Shown here piece by piece: positions 37,578 to 45,562 of a stretch of 64,000 nucleotides of DNA (within the stretch, counting starts at the first letter, position 1; every line of letters starts with the position of its first letter). The DNA lies in assembly GCF_009909145.1 (NCBI RefSeq), contig NZ_JAAAPJ010000001.1:1116001-1180000 (forward strand), read 5' to 3'. The notes under the pieces are model-generated. The model worked only from the letters and a program-made list of their open reading frames with translations. It searched no databases and was not told where the DNA came from. The position numbers were made by a program, and so were the translations under genes. The stretch comes from Corallococcus silvisoli. Its GTDB lineage: Bacteria > Myxococcota > Myxococcia > Myxococcales > Myxococcaceae.

Positions 37578-38164
37578 CGGGATGTCTCCTCCAGCCAGCC
37601 CTCATCGAGGGCGATGTTGTCGTCGAAGAGCACGCGCTCGCGCTCCACCTTCGTCACCGGGAGCCTCGCGTCCACCAGCGCCATCATCAGCGCGTCGAAG
37701 GCCTCGCTCATGGTCGCATCGTCCGTGGGGCCGAAGCGCTGGGTGAGGAAGCGCTCCTGAAGCCCGTCGGGAGACACCTTGTAGGCGTTGCGGGACAGGT
37801 GGGCTCCCCGCGAAGCCGCGATGCGCTCCAGGGACTCCAGGTCGTGTGTGGCCACCCGGACGTGGTGCTCCAGGTACGCCGGCGCATGCTCCGGGAGCCG
37901 CGTGTTGTTCCAGGTCGCCTCGACCTTGATTCGTCGCGGCCGTGCGCCATGGAGGAGCAGGGTCTCGGAGGCAAGCGCCCGTGCGCGCTGAAGCGCCTCC
38001 TCCACCGACGCGCTTCCATGCAGCGTCAACATCACCTGCCGTGGCGCGACCCCGCGCCCGAGCTCGATGCACAGCGCCTTCACGCCATGGCGCGCGGCCC
38101 AGGCCCGGAGTTCAGGCTCCGTGCCGAGCGGTAGGGCGAGGGTGAGGTGGGTCTCCAGGAGCAT
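37574..38164 (-). CDS. Conserved protein of unknown function coupled to AbiEii
   Basis: 196 residues from ATG 38164; the longer frame upstream runs into the neighbouring toxin gene. No signal peptide or membrane helix. Two similar alpha/beta halves seem present ('ETHLTLAL', 'KALCIELGRGVAP', 'RRIKVEATWNN', 'VKVER'), and the C-terminal half has 'DGLQERFLTQRFG' and 'RVLFDDNIALDEGWLE'. I do not recognise a named family. Its four-base overlap with the nucleotidyltransferase gene suggests an antitoxin, regulator or substrate-binding partner. Confidence 0.75.
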   Translation of the reverse strand: MLLETHLTLALPLGTEPELRAWAARHGVKALCIELGRGVAPRQVMLTLHGSASVEEALQRARALASETLLLHGARPRRIKVEATWNNTRLPEHAPAYLEHHVRVATHDLESLERIAASRGAHLSRNAYKVSPDGLQERFLTQRFGPTDDATMSEAFDALMMALVDARLPVTKVERERVLFDDNIALDEGWLEETSR

Positions 38165-38294
38165 GAGGGCGAGGGCTTTCGGGACTGGAGCCAGGACGGG
38201 GCGGAACGGAGGCCCTGACGGCAGCCAATCTATCCAGGCGGGGGGCCTCGTGGGTGGCGCCACGGGGGCGCCGCGCCCAGGCCGCGGCCCCACC

Positions 38295-38690
38295 CTACCG
38301 GGCGAAGAAGGACGCCTGCTGGAAGCGCAGTCCGGCCAGGATCTGCTCCACCCGTGCGTCGGACAGCGACCCGATGCGCTCACCCAGGCGGGTCTTGTCG
38401 ACCGAGGAGATCTGCGACACGACCACCACGCTCTGTCTGGGGAGGTCTCCCTCGCCGACCTCGAGCAGGACATTGCCCGGCTCGCTCGCCCGGTGCAGGT
38501 TCGACGTCAACGCGCACACGACCACGGTCGTGATTCGCGAGTGGTTGAAGACGTCCTCCTGGACGACCACATGAGGATGCGAGTAGCTGGGGGCGGGGCC
38601 TCGTGAATCATCGGGGCCCAGCCAGAACACGTCTCCGCGGTGGATCCGCACGGGCCCTGCCTCCGCCGATTCGACTGGGGTCGTCTTCAT
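38295..38690 (-). CDS. PemK/MazF-type endoribonuclease toxin
   Basis: 131 residues from ATG 38690. 'RIHRGDVFWLGPDDSRG' opens the SH3-like barrel. 'YSHPHVVVQEDVFN', 'TVVVCALTSNL', 'VLLEVGEGDLPRQSVVVVSQISSVDKTRL' are the MazF/PemK strands, with Ser/Thr and Arg of the RNA-cleaving site. No MazE-like antitoxin gene lies beside it: the gap to the divergent gene is 33 bp and downstream are 130 bp without a gene. The antitoxin may be lost, encoded elsewhere, or the protein may be an inactive relative. Confidence 0.83.
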   Translation of the reverse strand: MKTTPVESAEAGPVRIHRGDVFWLGPDDSRGPAPSYSHPHVVVQEDVFNHSRITTVVVCALTSNLHRASEPGNVLLEVGEGDLPRQSVVVVSQISSVDKTRLGERIGSLSDARVEQILAGLRFQQASFFAR

Positions 38691-38723
38691 GGCTTGTTCG
38701 CGACGTGGGTTCGGAGATGCCGC

Positions 38724-39164
38724 ATGGGACTGAAGAAGAAGGGCAAGTACTGGTACGGAACCGACACCCAGGATGTCCAGGCCGAAGTGGTCCGGTTCAG
38801 CCAGCTCAACGGCTATCCCGCCACGCGATTCTCCTCGCCCGTCTGTCCGTGTGGGAGCCTGACGTTCAAGCTCGAAAGCGACGAAGAGGTGGGCGCCGCG
38901 AGGCGTGTCTGCGCGACCTGCGGCGCGGTCCACCTGATGGGAGACAGCGCTCAGTACGCGGACGAGGCGGAGTTCGAACACCACGTCTGCGTCTGCCGGG
39001 AAGAGGTGTTCCAGCTCCTGTCGTCGGTGGCCCTCTACGCGGAAAGCAATGACGTCCGCTGGTACTACATCGGATGCATGTGCATGGGCTGCCAGCTCGT
39101 AGGGGTCTTCGCCCACTGGAAGTGCGAGGCCGGTGACGCGGAGGCCTTCCTCTCCGCGACCTGA
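38724..39164 (+). CDS. Cys-rich small protein of unknown function
   Basis: 146 residues from ATG 38724; the longer frame starts inside the toxin gene. 'VCPCGSLTF', 'CATCGAVHLM', 'HVCVCREE' and 'GCMCMGC' give at least ten cysteines in CxC/CxxC pairs, as in zinc-ribbon proteins. No signal peptide. Divergent from the MazF-type gene with 33 bp between starts. Not recognised as a named family; metal binding is inferred. Confidence 0.72.
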   Translation: MGLKKKGKYWYGTDTQDVQAEVVRFSQLNGYPATRFSSPVCPCGSLTFKLESDEEVGAARRVCATCGAVHLMGDSAQYADEAEFEHHVCVCREEVFQLLSSVALYAESNDVRWYYIGCMCMGCQLVGVFAHWKCEAGDAEAFLSAT

Positions 39165-39176
39165 CCTCGCCGGGCC

Positions 39177-40601
39177 TCAGGCCTTGAAGGTCATCAGCGG
39201 GCGCAGCCTCGCCACCTCTCGGACGATGTCCGCCTCCACCTGCGCGGCCACCACCGAGCCGATGGGCTTGTAGGCAGCGGGGGCTTCCTCGATGCGGCGC
39301 TCAGCCCGCAGCGCGATGCAGTCCACCCCGGTCAGCCCCAGGGCCTCCTCGCGGTGCTCCGCGCCACCTCGCGCCATGGAGAAGCGCGAGTGGGCCCGGC
39401 CCGCCCCATGCGAGGCCGAGGACAGCGCCCGCGCATTGCCCAGGCCGCTCATCAGGTAGGACGTGGCCCCCATCGAGCCGGGGATGATGACCGGCTGGTC
39501 GGCCTCCGCAGGACACGCTCCCTTGCGCGCCAGCCACCCGTCTTCCCAGGGCAGGGTGATGTTGTGGGGCACGTCGTAGACGAGCGGCGCCTCGACGTCC
39601 CCGAACAGCTCGCGCAGGGTCTGCCGCAAGAGCTCCGCGAGGAGCAGCCGGTTGAGGAAGGCGTAGTTGGCCGCCGTGGCTTCGGCCCGCAGGTACTCGC
39701 GGACGCGGTCCGGATCCGCGAGCGGGAAGATGCCGCTCGCGGGGTAGGGCACTCCCACGGGCCACGCGGCCCGCGCCCGCTCCTGCCACGTGCGCCCCAC
39801 ATGCTTGCCCATGTCCCGCGAGCCGGAGTGCACCATGAACGCCAGCTGGCCCTCGCGCACGCCCCACTCCCAGGCCCGTGCACGGTCCACCACGGCCTCC
39901 ACCTGCTGCACCTCGACGAAGTGGTTGCCTCCGCCAATGGTGGCCAGGCCGGGGTCGCGCACCACGCCCTCCCGGCGCAGCCCGGTGGGCGCCCAGGCCG
40001 GGTCTCCTTCGAGCGCACCGCCGAGGTGGACGCGCGCGGACTCGCGCCCCAACTGGCCCAGGTCGGCCCGGGCCGACATGCCCAGCGGCTGGGCCTCCGT
40101 CTCCAGGCGCCACCCGGGCAGTCCGTCGCGCAGCAGCGCCTCCAGCGCGCGCGAGCCCTGGGCGACGTCTCGCGTGCCGAAGAAGTAGTGCCCCTTCATC
40201 CGCTCCACGAAAGCGTCGCGGCGGGCGAGGAAGGCGTCCACGGGGATGTCCGCGACGTGCAGGCGCATGCCGCAGTTGATGTCCGTCCCCACGGCGCCGG
40301 GGACCACCAGCCCTTCGGTGTGGACCACCGAGCCGATGGCCACCCCGGAGTCGCCCGGATGGAAGTCCGGCGTCGCGCGCACCTGTCTGACGCGCCCTCC
40401 GGCGGGATGATGGAGCGCGGCGAGCGCCGCGAGCTGCTGGAGCGCCTTGCCCTCCACCGGCAGGTCCGGTGGCAGGAGGACCTCGGCGGGGGGCGCATGG
40501 GGATCGGCTTGGAGGCGGACCGTGTAGACACGGCCGTCGTAGGTGACATCCAGCCCCTCACGGGCAAGCGCCCGCAGGAGCCGATTCATTTTCGGCTGCA
40601 T
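39177..40601 (-). CDS. rtcB: RtcB-family RNA ligase
   Basis: 474 residues from ATG 40601 (ATG 40589 also possible). All RtcB landmarks are present: 'ATPDFHPGDSGVAIGSV', metal Cys110 in 'GTDINCGMRLH', 'IGGGNHFVEVQ', 'MVHSGSRDMGKHVG', 'PGSMGATSYLM' and 'SASHGAGRAHSR', which contains the guanylylated His. RtcB uses GTP and Mn to join 3'-phosphate/cyclic phosphate to 5'-OH RNA ends in tRNA splicing and RNA repair. The gene stands alone, convergent with the Cys-rich gene and close to a ribonuclease toxin. Confidence 0.95.
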   Translation of the reverse strand: MQPKMNRLLRALAREGLDVTYDGRVYTVRLQADPHAPPAEVLLPPDLPVEGKALQQLAALAALHHPAGGRVRQVRATPDFHPGDSGVAIGSVVHTEGLVVPGAVGTDINCGMRLHVADIPVDAFLARRDAFVERMKGHYFFGTRDVAQGSRALEALLRDGLPGWRLETEAQPLGMSARADLGQLGRESARVHLGGALEGDPAWAPTGLRREGVVRDPGLATIGGGNHFVEVQQVEAVVDRARAWEWGVREGQLAFMVHSGSRDMGKHVGRTWQERARAAWPVGVPYPASGIFPLADPDRVREYLRAEATAANYAFLNRLLLAELLRQTLRELFGDVEAPLVYDVPHNITLPWEDGWLARKGACPAEADQPVIIPGSMGATSYLMSGLGNARALSSASHGAGRAHSRFSMARGGAEHREEALGLTGVDCIALRAERRIEEAPAAYKPIGSVVAAQVEADIVREVARLRPLMTFKA

Positions 40602-40811
40602 GACCTTCTCGGAATCTGACCCGGCGGACTGCCCGGGGGACGTGAGCGATGAGATTCGGGACCTCGGGTCAGCAGCCGCGGTCGGGACGCCGGAGCATCC
40701 GCGCCCCCTGGACGGCCCGGCCCACGGGACCTGACAGCCCCGGGCAGAGGGAGGCGCGCTCCGTCCGGGCGGGCCTTGACCCGCCGGGGGATGTCGACCA
40801 AGCAGGACGCC

Positions 40812-41192
40812 ATGAACCAGGGATCCTGTCTTTGCGGAGCCGTTCGCTTCGAGGTCGCCGGCGCCTTGCCTCCGCCCAATGCCTGCCATTGCTCACAGTG
40901 CCGCAAGCAGTCCGGTCACTTCTGGGCGTCCACGGATGTCCCCCGCGACGCCGTGACGATCCACGGCGCGGAGAAGCTCACCTGGTTCCGCTCCTCCGAA
41001 AAGGTGCGCAGGGGCTTCTGCTCCGTCTGCGGCTCGTTCCTCTTCTGGGATCCGCTCCCGAAGGACACCCTCGCCATCGCCATGGGGGCGTTCGATTCGC
41101 CCACCGGCGCCCGGCTGGCGATGCACATCTTCGTGGCCGACAAGGGCGACTACTACGAGCTGGGGGACGGCCTGCCCCAGAACGCGCACTGA
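40812..41192 (+). CDS. GFA-family (glutathione-dependent formaldehyde-activating-like) protein
   Basis: 126 residues from ATG 40812; ATG 40791 would add seven residues. Zinc ligands of the GFA fold: 'GSCLCGAVRFEV', 'ACHCSQCRKQSGHF' and 'RGFCSVCGSFLFW'. The family is named for an enzyme once thought to join formaldehyde and glutathione, but most members have no proven reaction. Probably a soluble zinc protein. Stands alone. Confidence 0.9.
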   Translation: MNQGSCLCGAVRFEVAGALPPPNACHCSQCRKQSGHFWASTDVPRDAVTIHGAEKLTWFRSSEKVRRGFCSVCGSFLFWDPLPKDTLAIAMGAFDSPTGARLAMHIFVADKGDYYELGDGLPQNAH

Positions 41193-41234
41193 CGCACGGC
41201 GCGTCGCGGTCAACGCCGTGCGCGACAGGGGCTG

Positions 41235-41780
41235 TCAGTCGGTGAAGGTGGGCGGGGTGGTCTCGGTCAGCGCGGGGACCGGCTTGTCGCCGGACATCGC
41301 CAGGAGGCCCTTGAGGCAGCGGACGGCGAGGAGCCAGTTCTTCGGGCGCTTCATGTCGAGGCCTCCGACGAGCTGTTTGAGGATGCTGAGCGTGTCGAAG
41401 TAGACGCGCTCGCAGACCAGCGTCTCGGACTCGTCGAAGATGAAGTACGCGGACATCCGCGCCCGGAACTTGTTGCCCGTAGGGGGAATCTGGCCCAGCG
41501 GCCCCAGGTGGGTGCCCATCAGCCAGAACTCGACGATGACGGCATCGTCGCTGTGCCGCAGGGCGATGATTTCATGGTGCTGGTCGGGGAACGCGACGCG
41601 GGTCTCCCGGTAGTAGTCGCGCACCGCGCGGTCCCCGTCATGCACCGTCAGGGTGGGGATCAGCTCGTAGTGCGGGTGCGGGAAGGTCGACAGGACGTCG
41701 TCCCAGTTCTGCTTCACCTCGTCGTGGAAGTGGTTCAACACCAGCTTCTGTCTGGCCTTGCGGACCTGGTCTGTGAGCAC
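41235..41780 (-). CDS. SnoaL-like/NTF2-fold ester-cyclase-type protein
   Basis: 181 residues from GTG 41780; no ATG lies near the domain start. One NTF2-like barrel: 'HDEVKQNWDDVLSTFPHPHYEL', 'VRDYYRETRVAFPDQHHEI', 'VIVEFWLMGTHLGPLGQIPPTG' and 'SAYFIFDESETLVCERVYFDTLSILKQL' match ester cyclase/SnoaL proteins. The substrate is unknown, with no polyketide genes nearby. C-terminal tail of ~35 residues is extra. Confidence 0.82.
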   Translation of the reverse strand: MLTDQVRKARQKLVLNHFHDEVKQNWDDVLSTFPHPHYELIPTLTVHDGDRAVRDYYRETRVAFPDQHHEIIALRHSDDAVIVEFWLMGTHLGPLGQIPPTGNKFRARMSAYFIFDESETLVCERVYFDTLSILKQLVGGLDMKRPKNWLLAVRCLKGLLAMSGDKPVPALTETTPPTFTD

Positions 41781-41817
41781 GCGTGCCTCGCTTCGGGGGA
41801 ATGTCAGGGCGCGTCGG

Positions 41818-42534
41818 TCAGCGCAGGACGGGGCGCCCCTCCCGGATCGCGTCCCGCAGGGCGTCCGCGTCGATTTCACCGTCCTCGATGAACTCAGGCC
41901 GGAGCGCGGTGGAGGCGTCGCTCGCGGTGGAGGCATCGAACATGTAGTGCGGGGCGTCGTCTTCGTCAGGGTCCAGCGGGTTGCCGTCCTCGTCGCGGCC
42001 CGTGGACCACTCGGGGAAGTCTTCACCGGGACCTCGGAGCATCCGGCCCTTGGCGGGGCCGGAGAGGTCAATCGAGCCCCGTCCGCTGATTTCAAGCCAG
42101 GTCCCGGCGGAGACACGGCCCCTGACCACGAGGACGCCTGCGTCACCCAGGTTGGTGACCATCAGCCGCGAGACCGTCAATCCGCCGCCAATGACGACCT
42201 GGCCATCCCACATGGACTCGAAGTCCTCGCAGGTGACGGAGCCCGTGACCAGGAGGACGCCGTAGAAGTCGCCCTGGGTGGCGCTGAGGGGCCCGCGCAC
42301 GGTGAGGTCGCCGTCGATGACGTACACCGTGGCGTCATCATCGTCCTCCGCGCCGAAGCCAATCGGACCGTCGATCACGACGTCTCCCGTGGCCACGAAG
42401 TAGTGGCTCGGCTCCTCCGGGAAGTTCTCCTCCGGGTCGATCAGCCCTTGGCTGCGCTCCTCGATGACAAAGGTCTGGCGGGCCTTCTTCGCGCTGACCT
42501 TCTTCCACCTGATGGCCTTGTGCTCACAGAACAC
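41818..42534 (-). CDS. Protein with beta-strand repeats, function unknown
   Basis: 238 residues from GTG 42534. After ~45 residues, short repeating beta blocks occur ('ATGDVVIDGPIGFG', 'VYVIDGDLTVRGPLS', 'LLVTGSVTCEDFES', 'VVIGGGLTVSRLMV', 'VLVVRGRVSAGTWLE') as in right-handed beta-helix or bactofilin-like folds. An acidic C-terminal tail follows. No signal peptide. Function unknown; a polymer-forming scaffold is one possibility. Confidence 0.72.
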   Translation of the reverse strand: MFCEHKAIRWKKVSAKKARQTFVIEERSQGLIDPEENFPEEPSHYFVATGDVVIDGPIGFGAEDDDDATVYVIDGDLTVRGPLSATQGDFYGVLLVTGSVTCEDFESMWDGQVVIGGGLTVSRLMVTNLGDAGVLVVRGRVSAGTWLEISGRGSIDLSGPAKGRMLRGPGEDFPEWSTGRDEDGNPLDPDEDDAPHYMFDASTASDASTALRPEFIEDGEIDADALRDAIREGRPVLR

Positions 42535-42635
42535 GTCGCTCGCTCCTGATGGGTGTCTTCCCCCTGGTTTAGAGCGACACCTCTCCAGGGAGAAGCCATT
42601 TCATCGGCGTGGCGCCCGCGCAGGTCGGCTCGCGC

Positions 42636-43883
42636 TCAGGGCCGCACGACGTCCTGGATGAACCGGCTGAGCGCCTCCGCCATCTTCCGGTGCGTGGCGG
42701 CGGACGGATGCCAGTCCTCGCCAACGCCGTCGACGCCCGGGACCTGTACGGCCATGACGTGCCGGTAGACCCGGGCATCCCCCCTGTGTTGTCGCTCCGC
42801 GACCAGCTCGGTGATCCATTCGCCGACATGCGCCGAAGTCACCACACCCTCCCGGGAGGCTTGTTTGTAGCCGTCCGTCATGCTGCCAAGCGTGCAGACG
42901 ATGTGTGCCTCGGGGTGCAGCGCCCGCAGACGCTCGAGGAAGGCCCGATAGGCCGCCTTGAAGGCCGCCTCGTCGGGCAGGAACGCGTCCGTGCCGCTTC
43001 CCGCGAGGACGTCGTTGGTGCCCGCGTTGATGACAATCACCGCGGGGGGATCGCGTGAGAAGTCCCAGGAGGCGGGCAGGTCTGGCACCGCGCGTTCATA
43101 GAGCGCGGGGAGCAACCCGGACGTCGACAGGTCCAGGTTCCGGTAGACCCCATGGCCCGAATAGCAGACGAAGGTGGGCTCCGCTCCCAGGTGCATGGCC
43201 GTGAGCCAGGCGTAGCTGCGTCTGGGATTCTCGTGCTTCGACGTGAAGGTGGGCGCCCTCCAGGACTTTGACTCAGGGATGAACGCCACGTCGGTGCCAT
43301 AGCCACACGTGATGGAGTCCCCGACGAACTCCATCCGGAGCTTCGAGCGACCGGGCGGCTCACGGGGCTCCCCATGGATCTCGAGCGCCACGAGCGTGCT
43401 GGAGCCCACCGAGGACTCAGTGCGCTTGATGAGCTCCACCGTGTGAAGTCCGACCGGAAGGCCGCTGGCGAGCGGGTAGGTGGACTGGCTGCTTCGCACC
43501 GCGAGCCGCTGTGGAGGCGCCCCGTCAATCGCCACGTCGAAGTAGTTGGTCCCCACCTCGCCGCCCTGGCCCGCGTCGTCGAGCCGCATCCGCACGGCGT
43601 CCCCCCAGAAGCGCGCGCGAATCGTCACCCCGGGGTGGGAGAAGGTGACGCCGGTGCCGGAGCGCCACGTCCGTCCGATGTACTGCACGCGCGCGTCCGC
43701 GGCGGGGAGGTTCACCCACGTCTGTGTTCCCACCGTGGGGGCCCCGGAGCCGGGGTCCCCCGCCGGTGGCCGAGGAGGAGCACTGCATGCCGCCAGGGAT
43801 ACACCGAGGCCGAGGCTGGCGAACCGGAGTCCTCGTCCCAGGCAGGAGGGGGTTCCGGGCGCGGCGTGCATGCTCATCCTCAT
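42636..43883 (-). CDS. CE2-type SGNH carbohydrate esterase, lipoprotein
   Basis: 415 residues; lipobox 'LGVSLAAC'. An N-terminal beta-sandwich (~55-165, 'VQYIGRTWRSGTGVTFSHPGV') precedes an SGNH esterase domain. Catalytic Ser is in 'FVGDSITCGYGTDV', Gly/Asn in 'VINAGTNDVLAG', and the Asp-His pair in 'GEDWHPSAATHRKM'. This jelly-roll plus SGNH layout is that of family CE2 acetyl esterases, which remove acetyl groups from plant or cell-wall polysaccharides. A secreted enzyme fits a predatory, polymer-degrading lifestyle. Confidence 0.88.
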   Translation of the reverse strand: MRMSMHAAPGTPSCLGRGLRFASLGLGVSLAACSAPPRPPAGDPGSGAPTVGTQTWVNLPAADARVQYIGRTWRSGTGVTFSHPGVTIRARFWGDAVRMRLDDAGQGGEVGTNYFDVAIDGAPPQRLAVRSSQSTYPLASGLPVGLHTVELIKRTESSVGSSTLVALEIHGEPREPPGRSKLRMEFVGDSITCGYGTDVAFIPESKSWRAPTFTSKHENPRRSYAWLTAMHLGAEPTFVCYSGHGVYRNLDLSTSGLLPALYERAVPDLPASWDFSRDPPAVIVINAGTNDVLAGSGTDAFLPDEAAFKAAYRAFLERLRALHPEAHIVCTLGSMTDGYKQASREGVVTSAHVGEWITELVAERQHRGDARVYRHVMAVQVPGVDGVGEDWHPSAATHRKMAEALSRFIQDVVRP

Positions 43884-43940
43884 GGCGCGGGAGACTATCG
43901 CTTCCGTCTCTCGGGCACGCTCCCTGACGGACTCTTCACC

Positions 43941-45359
43941 TCAGCGCGCGAGTCCCAGCACGAACCCTGGCGACGACCCGGGCATCACCGGCCCATCGCC
44001 AAAGTCCGTGTCTCCCCAGAAGTACCCCACGACCCTGCTCACGCCCTGCTTGCCGATGCTGACGTCGGAGACCCAGATGCCGGTGGAGGGGAATCCTTGC
44101 GCCCACCGGAGTCGTCCATTCGAACTCTCGAAGCTGGCGGCGAAGAGGCTCCAAGGGGACGCGCTCGGCGGCACCGGTGGGAGCGGGACTCCGACGATCG
44201 AGTCTCCGTCCACGTACTCACCGACCACCACCACCTCACCCTTCGGGGACATGTCGATGGAGCGCCCGTCGGTCGCGAAGCCCCACCCCCAGGACTCCGC
44301 GCCTGAAGTCGAGTAGGTCGCGACGAAGGCATCCCGCCCGTCCGAGGGCGTCACGGTCTTTCCCGCGAAGGAGAAGGGCTCGCGGAAGAAGCCAGTCAGC
44401 GCCACCCGGTTGCCATGCATGGCCAGACGCCTCACGTTGCCCAGGGGGCCCAGGACTCGTCGGCTCCAGACCCGGGTGCCTCTGGGCGTGAATCGCATGA
44501 GGAAGAAGTCGCCGTAGTAGCTGCCATCTCCGTTGAAGGCGGTGGTGAATGTTCCTCCCAGGTACACGGTTCCGTCGTCATCCACCGCCAGCCCGGTGGC
44601 CTCGCTGCCCTTCACGTCGGGAAAGATGTGGCTCCAGCGGGGCGTGCCATCGGCGGAATACTGGGCGATGAAGGCCGTATCCAGCGCCGACGCGAGCGGG
44701 CCCTGCCCGAAGTCCACGACGCCGTTGTAGACGCCCGAGATCGTGATGTCTCCGGAGCGGCTGGCGACAATCTGATAGGGCTGGAAGAAGCCCTGGCCGG
44801 CGATGGGGCGGACCCAGCGGAAGCCACCGGATGGATCCAACCCGACGATGAAACGCGCGGCGGAGATGGGGCCTCCGCCAAAGTCGATGGCTCCCTGGAA
44901 TGACTTCTCCACCACCAGGGCGAGGTTCCTCTTCCTGTCGATCGCCGGGCCAATCAATGACGAGGCGCTGCCCGCGAAGGCCCGAGCCCATTTGAAGGCG
45001 CCATGGGGCTTGTATCCCACCAGCGCGAAGCCGCCGCCGCCCCCCGGCACGGAGACGGGCCCCCCTCCGAAGTCGACGGTTCCGGCGAAGGAGGCCAGGA
45101 GGACCCGGTTGCCGTCCCGGTCATGTGTGATGGAGGTCGGGAAGGCCTGGAGCTGCCGCAGCTCCACGCTCGCCCCGGGCGGTGTGTGGCCATGGCCCCG
45201 GGCGTCCTCCGTGGACTCCTCCTCCACCGCTTCCTGGAGCTGCATCTCCACCTGCGTCGCGCTGGGCGGCTCGTCGGTGCCCGGAGGCACTCCACCGCAC
45301 CCCCATCCCAACAGCGCGATACAGCAGAAGACCTCAAGGCCGAATCCGCGATGTGCCAT
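43941..45359 (-). CDS. Propeller-like lipoprotein
   Basis: 472 residues from ATG 45359, preceded by AGGAGA. Lipobox 'LLGWGCGG'. Repeating blocks such as 'GTVDFGGGPVSVPG', 'GAIDFGGGPISAARF', 'GVVDFGQGPLASALD' and 'SFAGKTVTPSDGRDAFVATY' mark a beta-propeller of the type common in myxobacterial surface lipoproteins. Function unknown; likely outer-membrane binding or adhesion. It starts 203 bp from the divergent M28 peptidase gene. Confidence 0.83.
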   Translation of the reverse strand: MAHRGFGLEVFCCIALLGWGCGGVPPGTDEPPSATQVEMQLQEAVEEESTEDARGHGHTPPGASVELRQLQAFPTSITHDRDGNRVLLASFAGTVDFGGGPVSVPGGGGGFALVGYKPHGAFKWARAFAGSASSLIGPAIDRKRNLALVVEKSFQGAIDFGGGPISAARFIVGLDPSGGFRWVRPIAGQGFFQPYQIVASRSGDITISGVYNGVVDFGQGPLASALDTAFIAQYSADGTPRWSHIFPDVKGSEATGLAVDDDGTVYLGGTFTTAFNGDGSYYGDFFLMRFTPRGTRVWSRRVLGPLGNVRRLAMHGNRVALTGFFREPFSFAGKTVTPSDGRDAFVATYSTSGAESWGWGFATDGRSIDMSPKGEVVVVGEYVDGDSIVGVPLPPVPPSASPWSLFAASFESSNGRLRWAQGFPSTGIWVSDVSIGKQGVSRVVGYFWGDTDFGDGPVMPGSSPGFVLGLAR

Positions 45360-45562
45360 GACCTTCTCCTTTGGGTGAGCGCTCAAACAGACAGCGTTTG
45401 GAGATGTCTGGCAATGGGCCCCGGGTGGCAATGATTCGTCGTGAGGAGAGGGATTCGAGCCAGGGCGTGCGCATGACGCGGTGAGCGAAACGGGCGCGGG
45501 TCCTGGCTCCCACCACGGAAGTTGTTGGACATCCGCTGGCGCTCGTACTGAGGAGGGACCTC

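Noticed and set aside
38165..38294. Antitoxin gene downstream of the MazF-like gene
   Set aside because: The gap is only 130 bp and shows no frame with antitoxin character.
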